A DNA stretch of 64,000 nucleotides from Linyphia triangularis (taxonomy: Eukaryota > Arthropoda > Arachnida > Araneae > Linyphiidae): positions 29,422,459-29,486,458 of the forward strand of contig OZ021726.1 in NCBI GenBank assembly GCA_963978545.1, written 5' to 3'. Shown here piece by piece: positions 21,940 through 33,600 of the stretch (position 1 is the first letter of the stretch; each line of letters opens with the position of its first letter). The position numbers and the translations under genes were made by a program. Below the pieces are notes generated by a model. That model was given only the letters and a program-made list of their open reading frames with translations, did no database searches and was not told where the DNA came from.

Positions 21940-24900
21940 AAATTAAGAAAAAATGAACTGCGGCTGGTTGCAGAAGAGTTGGGGTTAAAAGTTCCAGAAA
22001 ATATTAAGGTTATAGAACTAAGGGAACTGATTCAGGATAGTGATATATTCAAGACGAAACCTGAGATAGTGAAGGGGATAATTGATGAAGTGGTGGAAAA
22101 ATTAGAAATTGAAAAGCATGAAAGGGATGCCAAATTAGAGTTAGAAAAATTACAGTTAGAAATAGAGCTAGCAAATGCCAGAAGAAACCCCTTAAACAAT
22201 TCTCAAACTACGGAAGTGTTAGAATCGAATGCGTCATATGATAATTTGGAGAGCCTAATTAAAAGTGTCAAAACTTTAACTATCCCTGTACCTTCCAAGT
22301 CAGAATCGTTTAATCTTTTCTTCCATTCTTTGGAAAAGGCATTCCAAAACAAAGCTGTTCCAGATGAGCTGAAAGCAGAGATTTTGTTGAATCTTTTGGG
22401 TGAACGGGTAAATAATTTACTAGTGTATGTGAGTCAGGAGGACCTTTGTGATTATAATAAAATTAAAGATTTAGTTCTAAAAGAATTTGAACCCACCCCT
22501 CAGGAATGTCTTAATAATTTCAGAAATGCCCAAAAATTCTCCTCCGAGTCATACGTGCAATTTGCTTCTCGTTTAAACGCTGCTTTTGATTATTATTGTC
22601 AATTGCGCAAAGTTAGTGAATTCAAGTCCCTGTGTGACCTTATTGTTTCGGATAAGATTTTCGAAACATTCGATCGAGATTTGATGTCGCACATTGGTGT
22701 AAAACAGGGTGAGACATTCTTTAAACCTCAGCAACTCGGTCGAGAGTGTGATATTTACTTATCGTCTAAGGGTAAATGTAAAGGGGAACCTATCAATAGG
22801 AATGCTACAGGAGAAACAAAAAGAATTGTGGGAAATAAAGGACAAAAAACTCCTAATTGGCGTACTGATAAACCCTTGTCCAAGGTGTTCATGTCCAGAT
22901 CCAAAAACGCAGAATGTGTAATGTGCAAAAATAATGTGAACCACCCACTTTATTCGTGTCCTCTATTTAAAGAGCTTTCAGTGTGGGATAGATCAGATGT
23001 GATAAAACGGAATAAGTTGTGTTTCCGCTGTCTGTTGCCGCATAAATTACGGGAATGTCATTCCACCAGAAATTGCTTTTGTGGGCAACCGCACAATCAA
23101 ATGATCCATTTTCCCCGTGAGCAGAACAGTAATTCTGTGTTACGAGAGAATGCTGTTCCCTTCGTTCCAAATCGTACCGAAAGTATAGGAGAAAGAGAAT
23201 CGGGTTCTCAAAATCAAATAGTTGCGACAAGTTGTGAAAAAGGTCGAACTAAATGTGTGTTGTTGAGTACTGTTCGCGTGTTAGTAAAAAATATGTATTC
23301 AGAGTGGATTGAACTGCGATGTCTCTTAGATGTGGACTCCCAATCTTGTCTATGTACTAGGGCTTGTGCCGAGAGGTTACAATTAAAAATGGTAAAAGTC
23401 AATACTGTGGTATCGTGTGTTAATGACGCAACAATGGTAATCAATAATTGTGTTAAAACAACATTAGCTAACAAGGATATGAGTTTCATGAAGGAATTGT
23501 CAATGTTGGTTGTAAATAAAATTACCGATGTAATTCCAAATAAATTGATTAATGTGAGTGAGGATTTATCGGAATTAGTTTCATTGGCAGATCCTGATTT
23601 CAATATTCCAGGTGCAGTTGATTTATTGTTGGGTGCAGAAGTATTTTATGAGTTATTGAAACCAGGCCAATTTCGTACTCTGGACTCACAGTTGTTGTTG
23701 CAAAATACAGTGTTTGGTTACGTGGTGAGTGGTAGTGTTAGTCAGGTAAATGAGAATCGGGTACATTGTGGATTAGTTCTGGATGATGATCTAAACAAAA
23801 CGTTGAGGAAGTTTTGGGAATTGGAGAGTGTCGAAGTAGAGTTACCGAAAAGTAAAGAGGCTTCGTTGTGTGAAGAGCATTTTTCGCTTACTCATAAGAG
23901 AAATGAGGAGGGAAGATATGTAGTAGCGTTGCCCTTTAATAAGGATCCGTCGTGCTTAGGAAAGTCGAAGGATATCGCATTGAGGAGACTTGATTCATTG
24001 TGGAAGCGGTTGTCTAGGGATTCAGACTACTTGACATTGTATAAGGACTTTATGGAAGAGTACGAGGCCTTAGGACATATGGAGAAGATTGAGGAATCAA
24101 GTGAACCGCCCATACATTACTACATTCCTCATCACGGTGTGCTTCGTCCTGAAAGGGTTACAACGAAACTTCGTGTCGTGTACAATGCTTCATCTCCAAC
24201 AACTTCAGGTGTCAGTTTAAATGATATCCTTATGAAAGGAGAAGTTTCCGAAGACGTCTTCGAAACAGTTACGCGTTTCAGAAGACACAAGTTTGCATTC
24301 ACCACTGATATCCAAAAGATGTACAGGCAAATCCTCATCAATCCAGATCAACGAGATATGCAGCGAATTGTGTGGAAGACAGGAGCCGACGAGGAGCCTT
24401 CAACTTATCGTCTAAATACTGTCACTTATGGTACAGCCAATGCACCCTTCCTAGCAATAAGAACTCTACAACAATTGGCCACTGATGAAAGGTCAAGGTT
24501 TCCATTGGTTTCAGAAGTGTTGCTGCACGAAACTTATATGGATGATATAATTAGTGGAGCACCTGACCTGGAGACTGCTCAAACCTTACAGTCTCAGTTG
24601 CAAGATTGCTTACAGACTTGTGGAATGTCCCTTCACAAATGGTCGTCAAATTCCGATGATCTCATGAATAGCTCAACGTCTTCAGAGGTTGAGCACTCGT
24701 TTTCTGAGCATTCAGAAATAGCTGTTAAAACACTGGGCATCTGCTGGAAACCTCGTCAGGACTGTTTCATTTTTAAGATGTCTAAATTACGGCAGGTTTC
24801 ATATACCAAACGAGAAGTGCTGAGTGTAATAGCCAGGCTGTATGACCCACTAGGTTTCTTGGGTCCAGTGGTAACCCGTGCCAAGATTATTCTACAACGT

Positions 24901-27120
24901 CTATGGCAGCAGAAAATCGATTGGGATGATACTCTTCCTGACCCAATCGCAGATGAGTGGAATGAATATGTGACAAATTTGAAATACATCGAGGACTTAA
25001 AGGTCGACAGATACGTATTGACGGATGATCGTGGGAGAATAGTCATTCAAGGCTTCGCCGACGCCTCTGAGGTAGCATATGGAGCTGTCGTGTATCTTCA
25101 GTGTTTCGACAATGGTGGTACTGCGAAATCTACTATTTTGGCGAGTAAATCTCGTGTCTCGCCCATTCGAGTAGTGTCCATTCCCCGGCTGGAGCTTTGT
25201 GGCTGTGTTCTTCTAGCACAGCTTGTGAAGAAAGTGCGTTTGTCTCTGAAACTGGAAATAGATGATGTTGTGCTACACACGGACTCAACAATCGCCCTGG
25301 CATGGTTAAACACGCCAGCGAATCATCTAAAGACTTTCATCGCCAATCGCGTATCCAAGGTGCAACAATTGACAGAGGATTGTCAGTGGACCTATGTGCC
25401 TTCATCTTTGAACCCTGCGGATGTCATTTCACGTGGGTGTGGACCTCGAGATCTACCTGGAGTAGAACTGTGGTGGAATGGACCACCATTCCTTAGACAG
25501 GGAAAACCGTCCATTGGTTCACTTAGCCCATCAACAGTGGACAATTCTGAGTATTCATGTGAACTAAAAGTGACTGGTGAAATTGATGTGCCAATCTCCA
25601 ATGTTTGTATCTCAACAACCCCTGGGGTATACTTATTGTCTGATTTATTATCTAAGAGTAATAATTATCTATATGTTCTTCGAGTATTAAGTTATGTATT
25701 AAGATTTGTCAATAATGTTAGAAAATCTAATGGCAAAGTATCTGGCCCACTTGGTGCCACAGAATTGGAGCAATCTGAAACATATTTAATTAAAATGGTT
25801 CAAGAGGAAGCTTTTTCCGTAGACATACGGAACCTCAAACGCACAAAACATGTGTTAGCTAATAGTAAATTAAAGAGTTTAAATCCCTTTTTGGATAGCA
25901 AGGGTGTCTTGAGAGTAGGAGGACGTTTAGAAAATTCTGAGTTGCCATATGATACTAAGCATCCTGCAATTTTACCAAGTAATCATGTATTAACTCAAAA
26001 CTTAACTACATATTTTCATAAGAAAAATTTACATGTTGGTGCTTCTGGACTTCTGCATTTGGTAAGAGAGAAATTTTGGCCTTTAAACGCTCGTTCAACA
26101 TGCAGAAAAATAGTACATGAATGTGTTGTGTGTTTCAAAGCAAAGCCAACTGTAACTTCACAGTTAATGGGTAGTCTACCACGGGACAGAGTAATTCCCG
26201 ATTATCCATTTAACTGTTCTGGCGTAGATTTTTGCGGCCCATTCATGATTAGATATCGAAATCAAAGAAAAGGGGTCTTGCATAAAGTGTACATATGTAT
26301 TTTTGTCTGTTTTGTATCTAAATCTGTGCATGTAGAAATTGTGTCAGACCTCACCTCAGAAGCCTTTATAGCGACCTTAAAAAGATTTTTCGCTCGTAGA
26401 GGTAAATGTGCTAAATTGTACTCCGACAATGGAAAAAAATTTGTAGGAGCAAATCACGAAATTAAAAGACTGTTGAGGCTGGTAAGTAAGCCAGATGACC
26501 AACTTGCAGGTTATTTATCTGCTGAGGGAATTGAGTGGAAATTCATCCCTCCACGAGCACCTTCCTTCGGTGGTCTATGGGAAGCTGCTGTAAAATCCTT
26601 TAAATATCACTTCAAAAGAGTGGTAAACGGGGCGAATTTAACATATGAAGAGTTTTTGACAGTAAGCGTTCAAATTGAAGGAATTCTAAATTCCAGACCC
26701 CTAAGCCCCCTTTCGTGTAATGAAGATGATCTTGGTGCATTAACTCCCGCACATTTTCTTATAGGTAGGTCAATCAATTCCATTGTTGAACCTGATCTAA
26801 CGAACTTAAACGAAAATTACTTAAAAAAGTGGCAAAAGGTCATCCGATTGGTGCAATTAATCTGGAAAAAGTGGAATCGTAACTATTTAAGTGGGTTACA
26901 ACAAAGAAACAAATGGCGCTTTCAGAAAAATAATGTAAAGGTCGGTGATCTAGTTATATTGATAGAAGATGGCACACCTACCTTTAAATGGCCTTTAGCA
27001 CGAATTCTTGAGTTGCATCGAGGTAATGACGGTTTGGTTCGAGTCGTAAGTGTTAAAACACAATCAGGGGTATATAAAAGAGCTATTTGTCGAGTGTGTG
27101 TGTTACCTCTGCAAGATTAG
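21940..27120 (+). CDS. BEL/Pao Gag-Pol polyprotein (5' end interrupted)
   Basis: An open frame of about 1727 codons lacks its own start because the MITE cuts it just upstream; the frame opens at 21934 after a MITE stop, and the original ATG is at 21390. Order: coiled-coil N-terminus; Gag core (about 22250-22790); Cys/His zinc knuckles (22915-23115); retropepsin at 23329 reading DVDS instead of D-S/T/V-G-S, with the catalytic glycine replaced; reverse transcriptase with YMDD at 24535-24546; RNase H with GFADAS at 25051; integrase HHCC (about 26030-26150) and catalytic D 26227, D 26425, E 26581. It ends 115 bp before the 3' LTR. The RT and the following KTLGICW / YDPLGFLGP region are diagnostic of BEL/Pao. 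The protease change suggests this copy cannot process its polyprotein. Confidence 0.9.
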   Translation, partial: KLRKNELRLVAEELGLKVPENIKVIELRELIQDSDIFKTKPEIVKGIIDEVVEKLEIEKHERDAKLELEKLQLEIELANARRNPLNNSQTTEVLESNASYDNLESLIKSVKTLTIPVPSKSESFNLFFHSLEKAFQNKAVPDELKAEILLNLLGERVNNLLVYVSQEDLCDYNKIKDLVLKEFEPTPQECLNNFRNAQKFSSESYVQFASRLNAAFDYYCQLRKVSEFKSLCDLIVSDKIFETFDRDLMSHIGVKQGETFFKPQQLGRECDIYLSSKGKCKGEPINRNATGETKRIVGNKGQKTPNWRTDKPLSKVFMSRSKNAECVMCKNNVNHPLYSCPLFKELSVWDRSDVIKRNKLCFRCLLPHKLRECHSTRNCFCGQPHNQMIHFPREQNSNSVLRENAVPFVPNRTESIGERESGSQNQIVATSCEKGRTKCVLLSTVRVLVKNMYSEWIELRCLLDVDSQSCLCTRACAERLQLKMVKVNTVVSCVNDATMVINNCVKTTLANKDMSFMKELSMLVVNKITDVIPNKLINVSEDLSELVSLADPDFNIPGAVDLLLGAEVFYELLKPGQFRTLDSQLLLQNTVFGYVVSGSVSQVNENRVHCGLVLDDDLNKTLRKFWELESVEVELPKSKEASLCEEHFSLTHKRNEEGRYVVALPFNKDPSCLGKSKDIALRRLDSLWKRLSRDSDYLTLYKDFMEEYEALGHMEKIEESSEPPIHYYIPHHGVLRPERVTTKLRVVYNASSPTTSGVSLNDILMKGEVSEDVFETVTRFRRHKFAFTTDIQKMYRQILINPDQRDMQRIVWKTGADEEPSTYRLNTVTYGTANAPFLAIRTLQQLATDERSRFPLVSEVLLHETYMDDIISGAPDLETAQTLQSQLQDCLQTCGMSLHKWSSNSDDLMNSSTSSEVEHSFSEHSEIAVKTLGICWKPRQDCFIFKMSKLRQVSYTKREVLSVIARLYDPLGFLGPVVTRAKIILQRLWQQKIDWDDTLPDPIADEWNEYVTNLKYIEDLKVDRYVLTDDRGRIVIQGFADASEVAYGAVVYLQCFDNGGTAKSTILASKSRVSPIRVVSIPRLELCGCVLLAQLVKKVRLSLKLEIDDVVLHTDSTIALAWLNTPANHLKTFIANRVSKVQQLTEDCQWTYVPSSLNPADVISRGCGPRDLPGVELWWNGPPFLRQGKPSIGSLSPSTVDNSEYSCELKVTGEIDVPISNVCISTTPGVYLLSDLLSKSNNYLYVLRVLSYVLRFVNNVRKSNGKVSGPLGATELEQSETYLIKMVQEEAFSVDIRNLKRTKHVLANSKLKSLNPFLDSKGVLRVGGRLENSELPYDTKHPAILPSNHVLTQNLTTYFHKKNLHVGASGLLHLVREKFWPLNARSTCRKIVHECVVCFKAKPTVTSQLMGSLPRDRVIPDYPFNCSGVDFCGPFMIRYRNQRKGVLHKVYICIFVCFVSKSVHVEIVSDLTSEAFIATLKRFFARRGKCAKLYSDNGKKFVGANHEIKRLLRLVSKPDDQLAGYLSAEGIEWKFIPPRAPSFGGLWEAAVKSFKYHFKRVVNGANLTYEEFLTVSVQIEGILNSRPLSPLSCNEDDLGALTPAHFLIGRSINSIVEPDLTNLNENYLKKWQKVIRLVQLIWKKWNRNYLSGLQQRNKWRFQKNNVKVGDLVILIEDGTPTFKWPLARILELHRGNDGLVRVVSVKTQSGVYKRAICRVCVLPLQD

Positions 27121-27216
27121 AATATTTATGTCATACATATCTTGTGTTACCAGATTGTCTAAAGTAATGTAAAATTTGTGAAAATTGTATATTAATATCT
27201 GTTGAATGTTTCCAAC

Positions 27217-27234
27217 ATTGCAACGGGGGGAGAA
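27217..27234 (+). other. BEL polypurine tract
   Basis: Purine-rich acggggggagaa directly abuts the 3' LTR and would prime plus-strand synthesis. Confidence 0.7.
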
Positions 27235-27527
27235 TGTTTACGCCGCGTCATGGTTGTAATTCTTATAATTATCGTCTGCTTTATTTTTCATTGTCGAAAT
27301 TACAAAAGTTTATTCTTTGCAAGTGGCATTTAATTAAGTTTTTTTTGTGTTCTAATTTTTGCTGTTCTGATTGACATTGTGAGTTAAAAGTCGTTCTAAA
27401 AACCTTCTCCTCCCGATAAACAAGAATTATAATAAACTTATAGAAGATAACTGAGTGTTGTTTGTTTAAAGTGCAATTAGTATAAGAAGCTATCAACTAG
27501 TGATGGTCCGTCAGATGTGAATTAACA
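27235..27527 (+). repeat. BEL 3' LTR
   Basis: Length 293 bp, two substitutions relative to the 5' LTR, followed by TSD gataa at 27528-27532. Confidence 0.92.
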
Positions 27528-27532
27528 GATAA

Positions 27533-27868
27533 CTTGCCAAAAATAGATTCACTTGCGAGTTTCGGCTTCTTAGAAACCAATCCCAATTTTATAGTAGCTG
27601 AAATTCGTTCAAGGAAAGGTAAATTAGAAAATTTAACACTCTTGCCAATTATTTAAATGACTGTAGTAAGTTCTGTGATTTTTATTAAATTCACATGTTT
27701 TATACACGTTATTGTATTAAAATTCCTTTGTATTTTTACAGATATCCAATTCTTATATGACTTTTTGTTCTGGTTTATAACAGTTTCTAAAATATAAGAA
27801 TGCCAAACTATACTTCAATCTCATAAATTTCTAAACAAACCATCTTGAAATACATGAATAAGAATTTA
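27533..27868. other. AT-rich noncoding sequence
   Basis: No gene or element was recognised between the BEL insertion and the Tc1-like terminus. Confidence 0.5.
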
Positions 27869-28523
27869 CAGTGGCTCCCCTAAAAGTGTTTGCACACTTA
27901 CAAATTTCAATCAAATACTACATAATCCATCGCAAAAAATATTCCAGAATAATAATTTTTTTAATAATATCATCAATTTGTTCTTAATAACACTACATAA
28001 AACATTTTTAATACATAGTAAAACTTTATTTTATATCATTTTATTATTATCATATATATTTTTTTTATTTTATATCATATATATATATATATCATTAGCA
28101 TTTGAAAGTATTTATTGCAATATTTAGTAGTATATAAGTAGGATATCCTGGTGATTTAGGTGATGATTTTAAATTTTTTTGGGTAATTATAGAGGCACCA
28201 GAGGTGAATATTTAATACATATGTGTTCGGATAAAATCTTATTCTGTTATCGTGATAAAAAAAAATGAAGCTGTTCGATGGGGACATTTTTGACAGACAA
28301 TAAGGGAACACCTCCTCTGCTATGTTTTACTGTTCCATCTAAGTTCTTGGAATTAAGTTCGTAATTTATTTCTTCTCCATACAAAATTGTGTGCTCATCG
28401 GATACGAAAATTTTAAATTTACTTTTATCTGAAAATAAGATACGATTCCAATACGTTTCTGGCTTATTTATTATTGCCTTTGCATAGGAAATCCGAAGCT
28501 TTCTCTTTTTAAATCCTTTATAC
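27869..28523 (-). mobile_element. Tc1/mariner-like element, deleted and truncated
   Basis: A TA followed by CAGTGGCTCCCCTAAAAGTG at 27867 is a typical Tc1-like terminus. The transposase fragment listed below lies on the minus strand, so this end is the 3' side. The stretch between terminus and transposase (about 27950-28265) is AT microsatellite-rich and lacks the C-terminal coding region. The other end is absent because gypsy element 1 begins at 28524. Confidence 0.65.
28266..28520 (-). pseudogene. Tc1-like transposase fragment
   Basis: About 84 codons on the minus strand read through INKPETYWNRILFSDKSKF, the conserved block around the first or second catalytic aspartate (FSD) of Tc1 DDE transposases, then GTVKHSRGGVPLL, matching the usual TVKHGGGGVMVWG region in degraded form. 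The N-terminal DNA-binding part and the C-terminal catalytic acidic residue are missing. Confidence 0.75.
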
Positions 28524-29303
28524 TGTTACGAATTTTTGCATATTTGTAAATATTTCGTAGTGTTAATTAAATAGGAAAATTTATGTACATTTGCATAAGG
28601 CAGTGCAATAGTTCGTCTTAAGTTGGCTTCCCGGCAATATGGGTCTTAACGCTTGATAACGAGTTTTACAGAGTTAACGCTGGGAAGCGAGTTTTACAAG
28701 GAGCAGGACATTTAACATTATGGTAATGGAAATCTCGCCAAATTGGCGAGATAGAGCCAAGTTGGCGACGGTTTCGGCGACTAATTTTTTTCGCCAAATT
28801 TGGCAAGAAATTGCCAAATGGTCGCCAAGTTGAAGTCAAGCCAAACTTGAAGACCATTTGGCGACATTTGCGGTCCCCATGTAAATATATAGAACTTTTC
28901 GACTACGATCTGGAAAGTTTTCCAAATATCTACCTCTAGAAATTTCACGTATGTTCGTCTCCCCTATAAAAGCTCAAGAGAGCGGGTGATGGAGTTAGTT
29001 GATTTTGAGTCACTGAATTAGTTGACTGGAATTACTGAGTTGAGATACTGAGTCTCAGTGAGCATTCAGAGTAGTTCTAAAGCGAACTGTATTGCATTGT
29101 CTTTTGCAGCGATTTGAGCAGTTGTGTGGTCAAGTTTTTAACTGCTGTTTTGTGCTCTATTGTTGTGAAAAGAGCTGTATTGTGTCTACTAGAACGAGAA
29201 GTTCTGGAGTTGTAAGAGAACCTGTGAAGAGTTATATTGAAATAAATTTCTGCAAGTTTTCATCTGCTTTGGCTTCAAATCTTTCGAATCCGTCCACGCA
29301 ACA
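28524..29303 (+). repeat. Gypsy element 1 5' LTR
   Basis: Length 780 bp. It has a TATA box (ctataaaagc near 28967) and an AATAAA signal (29241). The U3 part (28730-28870) is packed with TTGGCGA/TCGCCAA motifs in both orientations. Confidence 0.85.
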
Positions 29304-29305
29304 AC

Positions 29306-29322
29306 TGGTGTCAGAAGTGGGA
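29306..29322 (+). other. Gypsy element 1 primer-binding site
   Basis: TGGTGTCAGAAGTGGGA starts two bases after the LTR and is complementary to the usual 3' end of leucine tRNA. Gypsy element 2 has the same site. Confidence 0.7.
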
Positions 29323-29327
29323 TTTTA

Positions 29328-30676
29328 ATGCCGATTACCAGAGCAATGGCGGAACAAGATAAAAAATTTCAACAGCTTTTTGCTTTCATGCAAGAAATGA
29401 AGAAAGCCCAAGAAGAAATGATGAAGAAAGGCCAAGAAGAAATGATGAAGGAATTATCCAAAGGGCAAGGATGAAGAAAGATATTTTCTCTATGCAGGAA
29501 GAAATGAAAGCGGGCCAAGACCAAATGAAAGCAGGCCAAGAGGAAATGCAAAAGAATATTTCTGCAATCTCTGCCGGACAGGAGGAATTAAAAAATCATC
29601 TTTTAGCAACTATGGAAGAAAGCGTGAAACAAATCGAAGACAAATTTGAAAAGAAATTCGAGAATGTCGAAAAGAAATGTAATAGTTAAGAAGGGAAAGT
29701 CGAGAATGTAGAATTCAAGTTTAATGATTTGGAGAGAAAGATAGAGATTCTGGAAAAGAAGAATTTTGAAGAAAATTTGGCTGAGATAGAAGAAAAGATA
29801 GACCAAATGTTAGAGAAGATACTGTCGAGCAGAACTATTTCGGAAGATTTGAAATGTGTACCAATTACCACCCCACCTTCAATCAAGCTTTCGACTTACG
29901 ATGGAAAATCTTCCTGGCAAGTGTATAAAACTCAATTCACAACTGTCGCCAACGCCAACGGATGGAACTCCGTGACAAAAGCCTGCCAGTTAGCTTCATC
30001 TCTGCCAGCTGAAGCTGCAGATATACTACAAACGCTTTCCGAAGAGCAACGCTTGGACTTCAACGCACTCTCAAGTGCATTAGAACTGCGGTTTGGCGAA
30101 AAATGTGTGAAAGACTACAGCAGGTTGCAGTTAAAATCTCGCCAACAGAAGGCTACCGAAACACTCCAGGAGCTCGCCACGGATGTTGAGAGGCTCTCCT
30201 ATCTCGCCTTTTCAGACTTCCCTGCTGAGACGAGAGAAATCCTGTCTCTACAGTACTTCGTCGATGGCATCAAGGATGTAGAGATACAGAAGGCCCTACG
30301 AATGGCAGATATCAAGGATTTAAAAAGTGCTTTAGTGTATGTCATGAAGTACGAGGCAGCCCAGAAAGCAACTCGTAGAGAACGCCATCCTATCAGGACT
30401 GCTACTATCCAGGAGCTAGAACACCCAATTGCTTCTCGTATGGATGAATTGATAAGACAGATCAATAACTTGAGACGAAATATCCCGGAAAATAAGCAGA
30501 GCCTGAAGTGCTGGAACTGTGGAGTCGAGAGCCACATACGGAGAAACTGCCGAACCCTCCAAGACACTGGAGCTATAAGACCTCTCCCAGAAGGGAGGAT
30601 GGAAGCCATCTCGCCAGGCGGAGGTTGCCAGTTGTTGAGAGGCCCCATTTTAGAGCTCTACAAATTTTTGCAATGA
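29328..30676 (+). pseudogene. Gypsy element 1 gag
   Basis: It starts at ATG 29328 two bases into the PBS-proximal leader and has a long Lys/Glu/Gln-rich coiled coil. A one-base loss near 29465 shifts the frame and a TAA at 29687 stops it; the remainder (29729-30676) is open. The capsid region contains SSWQVYKTQFTTVANANGW and the end holds a CCHC knuckle (CWNCGVESHIRRNC). The following protease lies in the -1 frame and overlaps the end of gag. Confidence 0.8.
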
Positions 30677-33600
30677 GTGGCGGCAGTAATGGACTCTTCA
30701 TAATGATACACGTAAATGGAGTTCGCTGCAATATGATCATCGATACTGGAGCCAATGTGACCATCATCCGTAAAGATTTGGCTCAACAATTGGATGGAAG
30801 ACTCATCTGGAAGTCGCCCTGCGTTACCCTCCAAACTGTATCTGGTGACAAAATCAACATCCATGGAAAACTGAACATCAATATCACTTTCGGGAGTGTT
30901 ACTTATCATCACACGGCATATGTGGCGGACATTATGGACATTTGTATACACGGACTGGACTTTTTAAGGAAGTATAATTTTTCCTTGGACTTTAAAAACA
31001 ATGAGCTGCACTCAGTTTCTGAAGACATAGCGTTATTTGGAATCAAAAATAGTGAAGTTAAATCCGTACATCAATTAATAGCTCAAATTGACATCACATT
31101 ACCTTGCAAGAACAGAACTATTACTTTCAGGATACGTAGCTGAAGATACATGTTTCCGAAATGGCATAATGAAGTACCCTGAAAATCACAACAGCTCCAA
31201 AGGAGTACTGGTTGCCTCAACACTCGTCGACCTTTCAAGGACTGCCATACCTGTGAGGGTTGCCAATGTGAGTGATAAAGCGAAAGTCATAAAGAAAGGT
31301 GAAGTGTTAGCCACATGTACTCCAGTAACTTGCATAAATCGAAATAAAAATCCTCCATTCTCTGTGTCTTCAGAGAATTTAACATCAGAGCTACTGCAGA
31401 ATGCACCGTTAAACAACGTAGAAAGAAGTGCTGCACAACTGGTCATCCAAGAATTCCAAGATGTCTTTTCCCGCACATCTTCGGATGTCGGACGAACAAG
31501 TTTGACGCAGCATAGAATTGATACAGGAGACCACCCACCTATCAAGCAACACCCAAGACGACTACCGTTTGCTAAACAGGAAGAGGTAGGAAGTCTTCTA
31601 AAAGAAATGCAAGATAGCGAAGTGATTGAACCTTCAGCCAGCCCTTGGGCCGCTCCCATCGTCCTGGTTCGGAAGAAGGATGGTTCAACTAGATTTTGCG
31701 TCGATTATCGGAGATTGAACGATGTCACGAAGGACAGCTACCCTCTTCCCAGAATTGATGACACTCTGGACATTCTTTCTGGAAACAAGTGGATTTCGAC
31801 ACTAGACTTAAAGAGTGTATATTGGCAGGTTGAGATACACACTGATGACAAAGAGAAGACAGCATCCACAACCAGAAAAGAACTTTGGCAGTTCAAGGTG
31901 ATGCCATTTCTATTATGCAATGCTCCAGCAACATTCGAACGCCTCATGGAAACAGTACTAAGATGTCTTTCCTACGAAGCCTGTCTTGTTTACCTCGATA
32001 ATATCATTATCGTGGGGCGAAATTTCGAGGAACATCTTGAAAATTTTAGGAAGGTGCTGCGGAAATTAAAAGACGCTAAACTGAAGTCAAGTCCGGCCAA
32101 ATGTAAATTATTCCGACATGAAGTGACCTACTTCGGACATGTCTTCTCTGCCGAAGGTGTACGCACAGATCCAGAAAAAGTGTGAGCAGTTAAAGAGTGG
32201 AGACGCCCCAAAGACGTACATCATTTAAGTAGTTTCCTGGGGCTTTGCACCTACTATAGACGATTCGTGAAGGACTTTTCTTACATCACAAGACCCCTTC
32301 ACAGACTGACAGAGAGTAAGCAGAAATTCTTGTGGACGAAAGACTGTGAGGATGCATTTGACCAACTGAAGGAGGCTTTAACATCTGCACCTATCCTGAC
32401 GTATCCTCAGCCCGATAAACAATTCATTCTTGACACGGACGCGAGCAACGAGAGTGTCGGTGCTGTTTTGTCCCAAGAAATAGACGGCCAAGAACAAGTT
32501 GTAGCATATTGGAGTAAGTGCTTATCTAAACCGGAGAGGAATTACTGTGTCACCAGGAAAGAGTTGCTCGCCATAATTAAAGCCGTAGAGCATTTCCATC
32601 ATTATGTCTATGGCAGGAAATTCCTGCTCCGTACGAATCATGCATCGTTGACCTGGCTTCTAAATTTCAAGAATCCCGAAGGTCAGATAGCCAGATGGAT
32701 AGAGAGACTCCAAGAGTATGACATCGATATCCGTCATCAGAAAGGATCATCACATGGAAACGCAGACGCCCTGTCTAGGAGACCCTGCCCAGAGAGCTGC
32801 CGATATTGTTCCAGGGTTGAGGCGAGTTACGGACTGATCAATCCGGTAATACGCCAAGTTACATCTTCAACATCCTCGGATCCAGACCTGGGGAGTGACG
32901 GAGAAGTCAGAAAAGACCAATTGGGAGATCCTGACATCAAGCCAATAATCAATTTAAAGGAGTCTTCGAATGCGTCACCTACTTGGCAGGACATTTCCAT
33001 CTTTAGTCCTACGACAAAGCAATATTGGGCCCTCTGGGACTCTCTCCATATTCGAAACGGCGTGCTGTACCGGAAGTTCGAATCTGATGATGGAAAGACA
33101 TCCCGATGGCAGCTATTGCTTCCAAGATCCCGAGTCCCAGACGTTCTTAAAGAACTTCATAGTAGTCCAACTGGAGGCCACTTCGGAGTAATGAAGACAT
33201 TGCAAAGAGTTCGAGAGCGATTCTACTGGAGTAAGGCGAGGGCTGACGTGGAGAAGTGGTGTTGATCATGTGATGCCTGTGCAGCCCGGAAAGGACCGAA
33301 GAAACGCAGTCGGGGAAAACTGCAACGTTACAACGTGGGAGCTCCTTTTGAACGGATTGCATTTGACATCTTGGGACAACCACCACGATCTGCTGACGGC
33401 AACAGGTACATCCTTGTTGTCATGAATTATTTTACGAAGTGGCCCGAAGCGTATCCTATACATGATCAAGAGGCTACCATCGTTGCAGAGGTAATGGTTC
33501 AGAGCTGGATTTCCAGATTTGGAGTGCCTCTTCAGTTACATTCTGATCAAGGAAGAAATTTTACCTCTGCTGTAATGAAAGGACTTCGTGATCTACTTGG

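Larger units (their letters stand above)
20714..27527 (+). mobile_element. BEL/Pao LTR retrotransposon, complete, young
   Basis: Two 293-bp LTRs, a 5-bp TSD gataa, a primer-binding site after the 5' LTR, a polypurine tract (acggggggagaa) before the 3' LTR and a single long gag-pol frame define a complete element of 6814 bp. Only two differences between the LTRs were seen (TGTGTACG versus TGTTTACG, and tatcgac versus tatcaac), so insertion was recent. Two defects are visible: a piggyBac-like MITE in the start of gag and an altered protease active site. Confidence 0.92.
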
